Positions 9,335-17,637 of a stretch of 64,000 bases of DNA are shown here, piece after piece; position 1 is the stretch's first letter; every line of letters starts with the position of its first letter. Position numbers and translations under genes: made by a program. The stretch lies in NCBI RefSeq assembly GCF_002749975.1, contig NZ_PEIG01000020.1, positions 35,072 to 99,071 of the forward strand, given 5' to 3'. This DNA comes from Gloeocapsopsis sp. IPPAS B-1203 (GTDB lineage: Bacteria; Cyanobacteriota; Cyanobacteriia; Cyanobacteriales; Chroococcidiopsidaceae). The notes beneath the pieces are model-generated. The model searched no databases, was not told the DNA's origin, and saw nothing but the letters and a program-made list of their open reading frames with translations.

Positions 9335-10498
9335 ATGGCTCAATTAGCATTTACAGGTAAGGAAAGAATCGGACGCGTCACGATTGAGCGATTTAAAGAC
9401 TACATCCGTTTACGTTGGACTTATAAAGGTAAAACTCACTGTATAACCATCGGTAGCGACTGTAGAGCCTCGATACAGGCTGCTAGAGCTAAGGCGGGTA
9501 GGATTAACGACGATCTCACCTTTGATCGCTTTGATAGCACCTTAGCAGCCTACAAAGCTGAAAAATCACCTGCGCTATCAATAGTTAATAAGTCATCTCC
9601 AGTCACTCACACTTCAATAAGGGAAATTTGGAATTTATTTTTAGATGACAAACTTCCGCAATGTAAGCAAAAAACACAAGATGAATATCGCAACTTTACT
9701 AGAATTTTTGACAAGGTAGGTAAATCATTATCTATCGATCCTATTGCTACTAAAAAAGCGTTGCTTGATTGTACGACTCAAGATCAAGCAAGGCGATCGC
9801 TACAATATTTATCAGCCGCGTGTAAATGGGGAATCAAACGACAATTAATTCAGTTTGATCCGTTTGATGGTTTGGCAGCTGAAATGCCTAAGCGTAAATC
9901 CTACACAGATCCACAACCAGATGCATTTACAGATGATGAGAGAGATCGAGTAATCGAGGCATTCAAAACAGATACACGCCCAGGAATAAACTACAGACAT
10001 TACGCTCCTATTGTTGAATTCTGGTTTTTTACTGGATGCCGTCCAAGCGAAGCGATCGGCTTAAAATGGAATTGTGTTTCTGATGATTGCAGCAAAATTA
10101 CTTTTATCGGCTCGATTCAAACTGTTAGGGGTAGGCAAGTATGGGTAGAAGGCTCTAAGAATAATAAGACTAGAACTATTGCAGTAAGTCGCAAGGTTCA
10201 ATCCTTACTTTTATCAATTAAACCTGAAATTGATAATCCAGATAGCTATGTGTTTCCTTCGCCTAAAGGTAAAGCGATCAACTATCCTAATTTTCTATCT
10301 AAAATTTGGGGAAAAATAGTAGATCCGATTAAACCTAATACCACGCCATACAATTGTAGAGATACTTTTATTACTAATCAATTATTAAATGGTGTGGCTA
10401 CTTCTGTAATCGCAAAATGGTGTGATACATCTACTCAAATGATTGATAAAAATTATGCAGATAAACTCAAGCTTTCACAGTTGCGTCCTGTGGACTAG
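9335..10498 (+). CDS. int: Tyrosine recombinase (site-specific integrase)
   Basis: Catalyses insertion and excision of the element at tRNA-Lys. The 387-residue protein has an N-terminal arm-binding type region, a core-binding helical domain (about 95-185), and a catalytic domain. Catalytic residues visible are R236 in TGCRPSEAIGLKW, R342 in NCRDTF and the nucleophile Y374 in IDKNYAD; a lysine in EGSKNNKTR is the likely beta-hairpin lysine. The two usual histidine positions look substituted (Y339 where HxxR is expected, T365 before the tyrosine). It lies immediately inside attL, transcribed away from the tRNA, and ends at a strong hairpin terminator. No clear ribosome-binding site precedes the ATG. 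Confidence 0.93.
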   Translation: MAQLAFTGKERIGRVTIERFKDYIRLRWTYKGKTHCITIGSDCRASIQAARAKAGRINDDLTFDRFDSTLAAYKAEKSPALSIVNKSSPVTHTSIREIWNLFLDDKLPQCKQKTQDEYRNFTRIFDKVGKSLSIDPIATKKALLDCTTQDQARRSLQYLSAACKWGIKRQLIQFDPFDGLAAEMPKRKSYTDPQPDAFTDDERDRVIEAFKTDTRPGINYRHYAPIVEFWFFTGCRPSEAIGLKWNCVSDDCSKITFIGSIQTVRGRQVWVEGSKNNKTRTIAVSRKVQSLLLSIKPEIDNPDSYVFPSPKGKAINYPNFLSKIWGKIVDPIKPNTTPYNCRDTFITNQLLNGVATSVIAKWCDTSTQMIDKNYADKLKLSQLRPVD

Positions 10499-10528
10499 CA
10501 ATAGTATCTAGTTTGATTCATCAATAAT

Positions 10529-10556
10529 CCTTGTGTCACCCGCACAAGGATTTTTT
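10529..10556 (+). terminator. Rho-independent terminator after integrase
   Basis: CCTTGTG (10529-10535), loop TCACCCG, CACAAGG (10543-10549), then ATTTTTT. A clean 7-bp stem and T tract follow int. It overlaps the stop codon of the convergent small gene ending at 10536. Confidence 0.85.
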
Positions 10557-10799
10557 ATGCGCTATCTCCTTAAGCTTCTTTATCCGCTTTTCCCAATTCC
10601 GGCATAATCTCCAGCCATAAGTTACTTGGTAGTAAATCAAGCTTGCAGCCTTACGCTTTGATTTCCAATCTGTTTTGGTCCACTGCTGTAAGTGTGGCAA
10701 GCTCTTAGCAATATCTGCTGAATAAGCACTCTTACACGGCTGGTGACTTAACCAGTTGCACAATTCCTCTAATTCTTTAATATCGTTGTCTTTTATCAT
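10536..10799 (-). CDS. Small hypothetical protein of the element
   Basis: 87 residues, starting MIKDNDIKELEELCNWLSHQ, mostly helical, basic toward the C-terminus (KKLKEIAHKKSLCG), with several tryptophans. Family not recognised. Its start overlaps the stop of the upstream zinc-ribbon gene by four bases (ATGA type), so the two are translationally coupled. Together they form the only minus-strand unit of the element and are placed where early or control genes are often found; that role is only inferred. Confidence 0.6.
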   Translation of the reverse strand: MIKDNDIKELEELCNWLSHQPCKSAYSADIAKSLPHLQQWTKTDWKSKRKAASLIYYQVTYGWRLCRNWEKRIKKLKEIAHKKSLCG

Positions 10800-11014
10800 T
10801 TCCCTTCATATTGCTCAAGCATTAGTAATGCCGTAATCCCTGGCTTACGATTGTGCAAGATATCCTGCTTCGCACAAGAAGCAGCCAGTACCAGATCCAG
10901 ATCGCAATTCATACAGATATCCTTGCCTGGATACTCTTTCTTGAGAAAAGCGATTGCGCTTTCATCATCTGTATGAATTGCCTTGCCACAGCGATCGCAG
11001 TTAATTGATTGCAT
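10796..11014 (-). CDS. Small zinc-ribbon-like protein of the element
   Basis: 72 residues with CDRCGK near the N-terminus (residues 6-9) and CMNC around residue 35, a CxxC...CxxC arrangement fitting a small zinc ribbon. The rest is helical and no named family is recognised. It is the first gene of a two-gene minus-strand unit, divergent from the small gene at 11046 with about 30 bp between start codons, so control sites for both directions must be very compact. A nucleic-acid-binding or regulatory job is plausible but unproven. Confidence 0.62.
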   Translation of the reverse strand: MQSINCDRCGKAIHTDDESAIAFLKKEYPGKDICMNCDLDLVLAASCAKQDILHNRKPGITALLMLEQYEGK

Positions 11015-11045
11015 AGCCTATCTCTATCTCCATCTAAATTTTAAA

Positions 11046-11240
11046 ATGAAAAAACAGCAAGCATACACAACAATCTGGATAGCGATCGCCTTCTCACTAG
11101 CCTGCAAAGAGCTAGCGCGTCGTACCGGAGTTCATGCGATGGACTGGCATAAAGAACTGCAGCATCGAGCGTTAAAAAAAATCAATCGTTTTTCGGATGG
11201 AGAGCTAGCAAGATATATCAAAGAGAATTTTGAGGAATAG
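11046..11240 (+). CDS. Small hypothetical protein of the element
   Basis: 64 residues starting MKKQQAYTTIWIAIAFSLAC. I use the ATG at 11046 because an earlier in-frame start would run back into the divergent zinc-ribbon gene. The N-terminal third is hydrophobic but short and helical; the C-terminal part is charged (KINRFSDGELARYIKENFEE). No family recognised. It precedes the plus-strand late-like block by about 60 bp and has HIP1-type octamers within and after it. Confidence 0.5.
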   Translation: MKKQQAYTTIWIAIAFSLACKELARRTGVHAMDWHKELQHRALKKINRFSDGELARYIKENFEE

Positions 11241-11299
11241 GCGATCGCATATTTCAACTAAATCGAATATCTTAGATCAAGCTCAAAAGTTATTGCTCT

Positions 11300-12013
11300 A
11301 TGCCAATTAGCAGTGTTAATCGTGTCCGATCTGTTGTCGTGCCATTACAATTTGATACCTTCGATAGGATTATTCCTATTTATAGAAGTAGCGAATTATC
11401 TATAGGTAGTGAATTAATTCCAGGTCATACAATTGTCAACTACAACTGCTTTTTTAAAAACCTCAAAGCTTTTGCCGAAATTATCAGCTTACCAGAAGCT
11501 AATTTACCTGATTTTGAATTAGAGGATAGCGAGACAGATAAACTTTACAAAGTTCTAGATATTGAGTGGAAATCAGCCAGAAAACAAATGACTGTGTATA
11601 TATCGCCTACATCCAACACTCTTAACTGGGTAAAAGTAGGTAGCGTATCAATGCTAAATCCTTCAGGATATCCTTATCGCATTTACAACTTGCTAGATAT
11701 GTTTACAGATAATCTTGCACTGGAGTTAGGAGAAAATAGCGCAATAGGGGTAGGAATAGATAATGTGGGGCATGGTTTACTGGGCACTTCTGACAAAGTA
11801 ACAATTCATGGATCTTACGTAGAGGAAATATTTGTTCAATACACTGAACCACAGCCAATTATCAATCTGACAATTCCAGAACGGCAACCAATTATCAATG
11901 TTAACTTTGCTAGTAATCCAATTAGTAATGGAGGTGGAAATACTGGCAATCAGCAGCAATCTACAATTGATAACACTAGTTTGATTGACAATAGCTTTTT
12001 AATAGCCAATTAG
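11300..12013 (+). CDS. Hypothetical protein, first gene of the virion-like block
   Basis: 237 residues, no family recognised. The first 190 residues look like a mixed beta-rich globular domain. The C-terminal 50 residues carry short internal echoes (QPIINLTIPE / QPIINVNFAS and IDNTSLIDNSFLIAN) with glycine/asparagine-rich spacing, the sort of tail seen in virion attachment or surface proteins. Only 11 bp separate it from the next gene, so it heads a compact co-directional block. A structural role is inference from context. Confidence 0.65.
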   Translation: MPISSVNRVRSVVVPLQFDTFDRIIPIYRSSELSIGSELIPGHTIVNYNCFFKNLKAFAEIISLPEANLPDFELEDSETDKLYKVLDIEWKSARKQMTVYISPTSNTLNWVKVGSVSMLNPSGYPYRIYNLLDMFTDNLALELGENSAIGVGIDNVGHGLLGTSDKVTIHGSYVEEIFVQYTEPQPIINLTIPERQPIINVNFASNPISNGGGNTGNQQQSTIDNTSLIDNSFLIAN

Positions 12014-12024
12014 CAAGGTAAATT

Positions 12025-12552
12025 ATGTCTTACGATTTTGAGCATTTAAAAGTTCCCGTATTTACTGGAGTTAACGATAATCCAATCGAACCAACCGCAA
12101 ATAAAGCTGGTAACGGTTCGCATTTAATAAAAACTATCAATGATTTAATTGATGAGACTACTGGTAGTTTAAATGAGTTGCAAAGCTTTATTCCTAGTGG
12201 TGATGCTCAATCATCAAATAACTGGAAAGTAATTAATGCTGATGTGGGGAATTATTATGCACAAGCAGGAGATAAAGTAGTAATTGTTTCTACAGGGGTT
12301 GACAATAATCTATCTTTTTATTTACCTAATCATGATAATCGCCCAATAGGTGCCGCAATATCTTTAATTAAAACATCTGATAGCGACATCGTAGAGATTG
12401 CTTATAACGGCAAATTTTGCAATGATTACCCAGCCAATTTATATCTTGCTGACAGATATAAATTGGCTACAGTTATTTGGTCGGGAGATGATTACGGCTG
12501 GATTCCTAACGATAGATTCAATACTATTTCAGAAATTTACAATGCTTCTTAA
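12025..12552 (+). CDS. Hypothetical protein of the virion-like block
   Basis: 175 residues starting MSYDFEHLKVPVFTGVNDNP. The N-terminal third predicts a helical segment (SHLIKTINDLIDETTGSLNE), followed by a beta-rich domain (GDKVVIVSTGVDNNLSFYLP). This helix-then-beta layout resembles small phage tail-fibre or tail-tip proteins, but I recognise no specific family. The next gene starts inside its last codons, implying translational coupling. Confidence 0.62.
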   Translation: MSYDFEHLKVPVFTGVNDNPIEPTANKAGNGSHLIKTINDLIDETTGSLNELQSFIPSGDAQSSNNWKVINADVGNYYAQAGDKVVIVSTGVDNNLSFYLPNHDNRPIGAAISLIKTSDSDIVEIAYNGKFCNDYPANLYLADRYKLATVIWSGDDYGWIPNDRFNTISEIYNAS

Positions 12553-12721
12553 TAATCCATTTAGTAATCAAATTTATGAAAACGATCCAGACGGTTTTCT
12601 AATGCCTTACAAGCTAGTCGGTAAAACTGATTTAGAAGTAATGAAGCATAAATATATGCGATTACGTAAAGCTTCTTATGGATACATTGTGCGATTGGGA
12701 ATAGCTGAGAAAAAAAGATAA
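12542..12721 (+). CDS. Small basic hypothetical protein
   Basis: 59 residues from the ATG at 12542, which overlaps the end of the preceding gene by 11 bp; the stop TAA shares its last base with the ATG of the next gene (TAATG). It starts MLLNNPFSNQIYENDPDGF and ends with a basic helix (YIVRLGIAEKKR). The double overlap is strong context evidence that it is translated. Function unknown; a small adaptor or chaperone-like role in assembly would fit the position. Confidence 0.6.
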   Translation: MLLNNPFSNQIYENDPDGFLMPYKLVGKTDLEVMKHKYMRLRKASYGYIVRLGIAEKKR

Positions 12722-14706
12722 TGGTTGTTCAAAGACTTGCTAAAAGATTAGCTTTTAATGAGATTGATAAAAGAATAAATCAACAAGGTAGGCGTAACGA
12801 TATTATGCGTGGTTTAGTGCCTATTGGCGATACTGGCTTTTATCGTAGTTCATTAGAGCCAGTTAGCCCGTTTGATTGTGCTAGATACCCTGATAGTCCT
12901 TATTGTGGCGGTTTTCCAATATCACCATTTGCTTTTGAATTGCAACCCGTTATTTACAGAGATAATTGCAATATTGGGATTAGATTAAATCAGACTGTAG
13001 GTTTTATTAAATTTCCACCACTAGCAATTGTTTATCGATATCCAGATTGCAGACAACCTGCTAAATCTCTACCTTTTCCTTCCGATGGTAGTAATTATGA
13101 AGAATCTTTAGATATTCCTTTCATAACTGAACCTCATTTTTTATTTGTATATAATGACAAATTAATTAGTCAGCAGGAAATCTTTAGGAAAGAAACTAAC
13201 GAATTGTTAATATATGACGAAAGTTCGGAGACGAACTTAATTAGCTTTGATTTTCCTTTGCAAACAACAGAAACAGTAACCGAAATAGGAGGTACTACTG
13301 CGCGTGTTCTTGGATATTTAAAGTTTTTTACAAAATCAAGAGTAAGAATGAATCGTGCTTGGAAAGAAACTATTTGGTTTAGCACAACAAACGAGCAGTG
13401 GATTGCGTCAGGATACAATTTAGAGGAGGACGGAGGTGTTCTAGCAAAAGGACAACGCGAAATTACTTATAGAATTCTTGAGTCTACTAGACAAGAATAT
13501 CATAGTGGTTGGTACTCACAGCCAAATGAAGCTAAATATCAACTTCGGGATGCAAAAAACTATCAAATAACAACTATTTATGACGGTGAGACAGATTATA
13601 TAAAAGATTTTGATTTACGTCATTATACTGTAGTAGCTAGAACAACTTTAGGGCAAACTCCCACTAAAAATAATCCACCGCCACCAATTGATAAAGAGAA
13701 GGATGAAGAAGATATGGCGTGTTGCCCCGAGCATACAGCTTTACTTAGTAGATTAATTAAAAGAGTAGAGGAACTATCTAAAAAATTAGAAGAGGAATCT
13801 GAAGAACCAACCTCATTAGAAGCAATTACAGAAAAGATAGATAAGTTATCAGAAATTATTGGAGTCGATGAATTTCCGGCATCTTTACCACAATCACTAA
13901 TTAGTAAAGATGAAGGATTTATAGGTAACTTAATTCCCAACCCTAATAAAGAAATTGCTAACCTAACACAATTTTTAGCTTGGTATGTCGAACGTTTTGA
14001 TGAAATTATGGGGCAGTGGGAAATACCTATCGAGATTAAAGATAGCGATCCAAGTACTCCAGGAGATCAGTCAAAAATGATGCGATTGCCTAATATAGCT
14101 GAAACAATGGCTGAGATGGTAATGCTATTAATGCAGATTAGTATTTCTAGTGAATTAAATACCAATATATCTACTCGTATAATGGTAGATTCTGGGCAGG
14201 ATAAGAAACAAAATTTTATTACTTATAAATCAGTTGAAGCAATCATTGATTATCTGGGTTTCGATACTAAAAACAAACAGGTAAATCTACCAATGATGTT
14301 TACCCCAGAAAAAGAAAAGTTTGAGGAGATATTGCAAGAATCAGATATTCCAGTTTCTGTAGCAGAATGCAGCGAAAAGCTAAATCTGCAAGCTGATTTA
14401 ATGAGATTTAGGGAAGCATCGGGAATCATTAAAGCAATTCACTTTAGAAAAGTAGATCCTAACAGTGATATTAAATTTCAAATCATGGAGCGGCTGTTGG
14501 ATTTGAGCGGGTTGCTAGATGATACAAAACCGGAGACAGAATCAGAAGCAGATTTTGACGCCTTCTTAAACTCGGTAGAGCAAGGATTCACAAACATTGC
14601 TGGAGTAGGCGACCCATCTAAACCATATGGTAGAGATTACGAAAATCGACCTCGAATTAGGCGAATTAAAAAGGTAAATCCCAATGAGGACATTACAGAG
14701 CAATGA
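12721..14706 (+). CDS. Large hypothetical protein of the element (661 residues)
   Basis: The largest gene of the unrecognised block. The N-terminal 330 residues are mixed alpha/beta with proline-rich, cysteine-containing segments (DCARYPDSPYCGG). A proline and charged hinge (NPPPPIDKEKDEEDMACC) leads into a coiled-coil-like stretch (LLSRLIKRVEELSKKLEEES) at about residues 340-360. The C-terminal half is helical and acidic, ending in a basic tail (RPRIRRIKKVNPNEDITEQ). There is no ATPase motif, signal peptide or membrane helix. It overlaps both neighbours by 1-4 bp. A structural or scaffold role is possible; no family is recognised. Confidence 0.7.
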   Translation: MVVQRLAKRLAFNEIDKRINQQGRRNDIMRGLVPIGDTGFYRSSLEPVSPFDCARYPDSPYCGGFPISPFAFELQPVIYRDNCNIGIRLNQTVGFIKFPPLAIVYRYPDCRQPAKSLPFPSDGSNYEESLDIPFITEPHFLFVYNDKLISQQEIFRKETNELLIYDESSETNLISFDFPLQTTETVTEIGGTTARVLGYLKFFTKSRVRMNRAWKETIWFSTTNEQWIASGYNLEEDGGVLAKGQREITYRILESTRQEYHSGWYSQPNEAKYQLRDAKNYQITTIYDGETDYIKDFDLRHYTVVARTTLGQTPTKNNPPPPIDKEKDEEDMACCPEHTALLSRLIKRVEELSKKLEEESEEPTSLEAITEKIDKLSEIIGVDEFPASLPQSLISKDEGFIGNLIPNPNKEIANLTQFLAWYVERFDEIMGQWEIPIEIKDSDPSTPGDQSKMMRLPNIAETMAEMVMLLMQISISSELNTNISTRIMVDSGQDKKQNFITYKSVEAIIDYLGFDTKNKQVNLPMMFTPEKEKFEEILQESDIPVSVAECSEKLNLQADLMRFREASGIIKAIHFRKVDPNSDIKFQIMERLLDLSGLLDDTKPETESEADFDAFLNSVEQGFTNIAGVGDPSKPYGRDYENRPRIRRIKKVNPNEDITEQ

Positions 14707-15620
14707 GCCTAGTTATCAGACTTGCAGACTTAGCCTCAAGGACAGAGCGGCAATATGCTACTGGTGCTGAAGGGATTAGAAGGTTTGCTAATAGTGGCAT
14801 GGTATCGCGTCAAGGTAGAGATGGAGGCGATGCGACCTTTTGGGATGGATTAGCTAGGTTTGGGGCTAGTTTGTTTGCGGCTCTAACTTGGCAGCCACCT
14901 TGGGCTTCAATGTTCTCTCTCACTAATTTGTGGTCAAAAGCTGTCGCAACATACCAATTTTTATTTAACTTTAATTGGAACGCTACAGATGACCAACTTG
15001 ATCAGCAAATTAAACAAGCTGAATTAGCTGTTGCTGCAGCCGAAGGAGGCGCTAGAGGCGCTTTTGTCGGTTATCTGGTTTGTGGAGTTGCCCCAACTGC
15101 TGCGATCGCAGTCTTTAATGAACCACTAGCGCTTTATGTCCTCAAAAACTTAGGAGAAGAAGCAGCTGAAGAGATGGCAGCAAGAATTGGGGCGTTAATA
15201 CAACTGCAGATTAGAAAAACAGCCATAACAGCATTTATTAATATATTTAAAAATAATCGTGCCTTAATTCGTAGTGCAGCGCTTGGCTTTACTAAACTCT
15301 TACAGATTGCTGGCGTACCAATAGATGATGAGGCAATTAATAAAGCAAATGAACAGCGCGACCAACCGTGGTCAATTGCAACAGCAATGGAAGATACAAT
15401 TGATCGCATTGAAGACCCAGCACAGAGGATTAGAGTAGAGGAATTCTGGGAAGAGTTCGGGGAAGCTTGCATTGAAGCTGGGTATATTGTCGCTGGTAGT
15501 ACTGATAGCTGGATCGCTCAACAACGGGTTGTTAATAATCCACCAGAAGACATTGATGAAGACATAATTATCATTAACCCTAGTGGGGCAATTGGGGCAT
15601 CTGGTAGTACGGGAGAATAA
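14703..15620 (+). CDS. Hypothetical protein with hydrophobic central part (305 residues)
   Basis: Starts 4 bp before the end of the preceding gene. It has an aromatic/hydrophobic N-terminal segment (ASLFAALTWQPPWASMFSL), an alanine-rich region (AAAEGGARGAFVGYLVCGVA) that could cross a membrane or line a channel, helical middle parts, and an acidic C-terminus. The alternating helical hydrophobic segments are reminiscent of ejection or tape-measure-like pore proteins, but it is much shorter than a normal tape measure. No named family recognised; function open. Confidence 0.65.
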   Translation: MSLVIRLADLASRTERQYATGAEGIRRFANSGMVSRQGRDGGDATFWDGLARFGASLFAALTWQPPWASMFSLTNLWSKAVATYQFLFNFNWNATDDQLDQQIKQAELAVAAAEGGARGAFVGYLVCGVAPTAAIAVFNEPLALYVLKNLGEEAAEEMAARIGALIQLQIRKTAITAFINIFKNNRALIRSAALGFTKLLQIAGVPIDDEAINKANEQRDQPWSIATAMEDTIDRIEDPAQRIRVEEFWEEFGEACIEAGYIVAGSTDSWIAQQRVVNNPPEDIDEDIIIINPSGAIGASGSTGE

Positions 15621-15624
15621 TGTG

Positions 15625-16311
15625 ATGAGCGATTTAGTTTATTTAAGAGGTACGCAAAAAGAATTACGTCCTGTCATTATTGCGATGATGGCAACTTATC
15701 AGTTGCTGCAGGGTAAAGATGTTGGCTCAATTTATGGTTATCCCTCAGAGCAAATCCAAGCTAGAAGAAGATTTAAGCCAAGGATATTTCTGTATTTTGA
15801 GCAAAGAAACACGCTTAACGCAGCTAACTTTAAGCCTAAAAGGGGTGAAATATCATTCCGAATTATGGATGAGGAGTATTCAACTATAACTAATGGTGAG
15901 TTAACTAGGCTAGCAACTAACATCAAAACTCAGTTTGGCGCTAATGGCGGCTACGAGTGGAATAAAGGTAAAACAATGTATGCCTACACTGACTGGGATA
16001 AAGGCTATCAATTCCAGATGCTATGCAGATCTAGCACTCAGGCTAGAGAGTTAGTTACTAAAGTATTAGCGATCCAAAATCACTCGCCAGAATGGGGAAA
16101 ATTAGCTAAGTCAGAAGCTGAAGACGAAACCGCAGCTTATCCAGATATTCCAGGACAGCATCGAGTCTTAGGGGAGATGGTAGATAAACCACAAAGACGA
16201 CCAAGAGTAGAAGTTTGTTTTACCTACGCTTATGCTGAGATTTGGGGCAAGCCAAATCCAGTAATTCTGTACGATCCATTGGGTAAAAAAGGGAATGCTT
16301 TAATCACTTGA
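15625..16311 (+). CDS. Hypothetical protein of the element (228 residues)
   Basis: Begins MSDLVYLRGTQKELRPVIIA at the ATG at 15625 (a GTG at 15622 is an alternative), just after the preceding stop. Predicted mixed alpha/beta, with repeated aromatic strands (YEWNKGKTMYAYTDWDKGYQ) and a C-terminal strand-rich end. No catalytic motif or family recognised. Its stop overlaps a possible TTG start of the next small frame (TTGA). Position inside the compact block suggests a structural or assembly function. Confidence 0.62.
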   Translation: MSDLVYLRGTQKELRPVIIAMMATYQLLQGKDVGSIYGYPSEQIQARRRFKPRIFLYFEQRNTLNAANFKPKRGEISFRIMDEEYSTITNGELTRLATNIKTQFGANGGYEWNKGKTMYAYTDWDKGYQFQMLCRSSTQARELVTKVLAIQNHSPEWGKLAKSEAEDETAAYPDIPGQHRVLGEMVDKPQRRPRVEVCFTYAYAEIWGKPNPVILYDPLGKKGNALIT

Positions 16312-16508
16312 AACTACACTCAAATTTTTCCGATAGGCTAGCCTATCGTATAGACACTGACCTTGCTTTTGAAACTGGACGATCGCCTTCTTACTTGCCT
16401 ACGATTGACGCAAGTAGAGTAAGAGTGAAACAGAAGGATGCCGATACTTTCAGATGGATCTCAAAAGTTAAAAGGTGCAACAGAAGAGCCTCTAAAGATA
16501 AGCGATAA
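16308..16508 (+). CDS. Questionable small open frame between block genes
   Basis: 66 codons from a TTG that overlaps the previous stop (TTGA). The product is basic toward its C-terminus and matches nothing I know. Its last 71 bp overlap the redoxin-like gene in another frame. It fills an otherwise non-coding 126-bp gap, which is the main reason to list it; there is no independent evidence for translation. Confidence 0.3.
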   Translation: MKLHSNFSDRLAYRIDTDLAFETGRSPSYLPTIDASRVRVKQKDADTFRWISKVKRCNRRASKDKR

Positions 16509-16968
16509 AGCAATTGGATTTAGGCGCTTAGCTCAAGATGGAAATGAGGTTGCGCTATCAGATTTTACGGGGAAGCCTGTTATTTTAATTGGAGTAGGCG
16601 ATATTAGAAATCCTATTGCTAAGGAGTTTCTAAATAAACTCAAGCCAGTCATCAGCGAAGCTAAAGCTAATGGGGTGCAAACAATTGTTAGTACAACCAG
16701 TTATTACAAAACTAATAAAGAGATAGCGGATGCTAACGGGTTTGATTTCCCCTTGCTTGATGACGAGTCTTTTTATGAAATTTCCGGCACTTATGGTCAA
16801 CAAATGTGGCGGGGAGAAACCTTAATAGGAATTGAATTTCCGATTTATATATTAGATGCGAAACACACAATCGTTAGCATGGTTAGCACTAACACTTTAG
16901 TTGATTTTGAAATCACACCAGAATTAACAGCAGCAATTGATCGAGTTAGCACTAAAGTACAAGCGTAG
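16438..16968 (+). CDS. Peroxiredoxin/redoxin-fold protein without cysteine
   Basis: 176 residues. After a short N-terminal extension the layout is that of AhpC/TSA redoxins: LAQDGNEVALSDFTGKPVIL, then a helix (AKEFLNKLKPVISEAKANGV), TIVSTTSYYKTNKEIADANG, DFPLLDDESFYEISGTYG, and FPIYILDAKHTIVSM. At the place of the usual peroxidatic PxxxTxxC loop it has GVGDIRNPI, and the protein has no cysteine at all. It therefore cannot be a thiol peroxidase. It lies inside the co-directional block, so a structural use of the fold is a reasonable guess. AGAAGG immediately precedes the ATG. Confidence 0.7.
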   Translation: MPILSDGSQKLKGATEEPLKISDKAIGFRRLAQDGNEVALSDFTGKPVILIGVGDIRNPIAKEFLNKLKPVISEAKANGVQTIVSTTSYYKTNKEIADANGFDFPLLDDESFYEISGTYGQQMWRGETLIGIEFPIYILDAKHTIVSMVSTNTLVDFEITPELTAAIDRVSTKVQA

Positions 16969-16975
16969 GTAAATT

Positions 16976-17632
16976 ATGGGTTCTCAGTCTAAGTACAAGA
17001 GTAAAGATTTAGTCTATGTCAACATCAAGATTCCAGATCCTGAAGGTGGAGATGGAGCGGTAGGCTTAAAGTACGGTTTTTTTACGAATATTCCGGCTGG
17101 GAATAGAAGCGATTTAGGTCAGGTTGCAATTCCACCAACTGATTATGCCGATCCGCCTACAGCTTTAATTATTGGGGCATCATTTCCTAAACCAAGACGC
17201 GCTTCTAGAAGAGAGACACAAAGATTTACTTCTTCTTTTGTAGGTGTAGATAAGATAGCTTCAGCTAAAGTTGCTGGGTATCGAATCGGAAAAACAAAAG
17301 CGCGTAGTAAATTAAAAGTTGCTGGTAGCGGTTCATATTTTGTTGAAACCGTATATGTAACAATTCGTGGCATTAAATATGGGTGGAATATTCCCAAAGT
17401 TTCCAAGGCTCATATCGGAGGTGATGCAGCAGCATTAGGAATTAGAAATGCGGCTGCTAGCGATCGCGATGAGTTATGTTTCGGGGCTAATTTCCCTAAA
17501 CCTCCAAGAGCGAATAAATCAGCTACGGTTAGTAACGAAGTTCAGACTTACTCTACTTTTTACGACCCTAGTACCGAAAGCTTACCTAGTGGTTGGCAAC
17601 CTTCTGGTGGCGGGGTTTATTCCATCTTGTAA
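16976..17632 (+). CDS. Hypothetical protein with internal duplication
   Basis: 218 residues. Two halves share order and words: VYVNIKI...LKYGFFTNIP with IIGASFPKPRRASR in the first half, and VYVTIRGIKYGWNIPK with CFGANFPKPPRANK in the second. So it is a two-repeat protein of about 90-100 residues per unit, beta-rich and basic. Seven bp separate it from the redoxin-like gene. No family recognised. Duplicated small beta domains are common in virion shell or decoration proteins; that role is a guess. Confidence 0.65.
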   Translation: MGSQSKYKSKDLVYVNIKIPDPEGGDGAVGLKYGFFTNIPAGNRSDLGQVAIPPTDYADPPTALIIGASFPKPRRASRRETQRFTSSFVGVDKIASAKVAGYRIGKTKARSKLKVAGSGSYFVETVYVTIRGIKYGWNIPKVSKAHIGGDAAALGIRNAAASDRDELCFGANFPKPPRANKSATVSNEVQTYSTFYDPSTESLPSGWQPSGGGVYSIL

Positions 17633-17637
17633 TTGAT

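Noticed and set aside
16438..16968. Host-derived thiol peroxidase cargo
   Set aside because: The protein lacks every cysteine, so a peroxidase cargo role is not supported.
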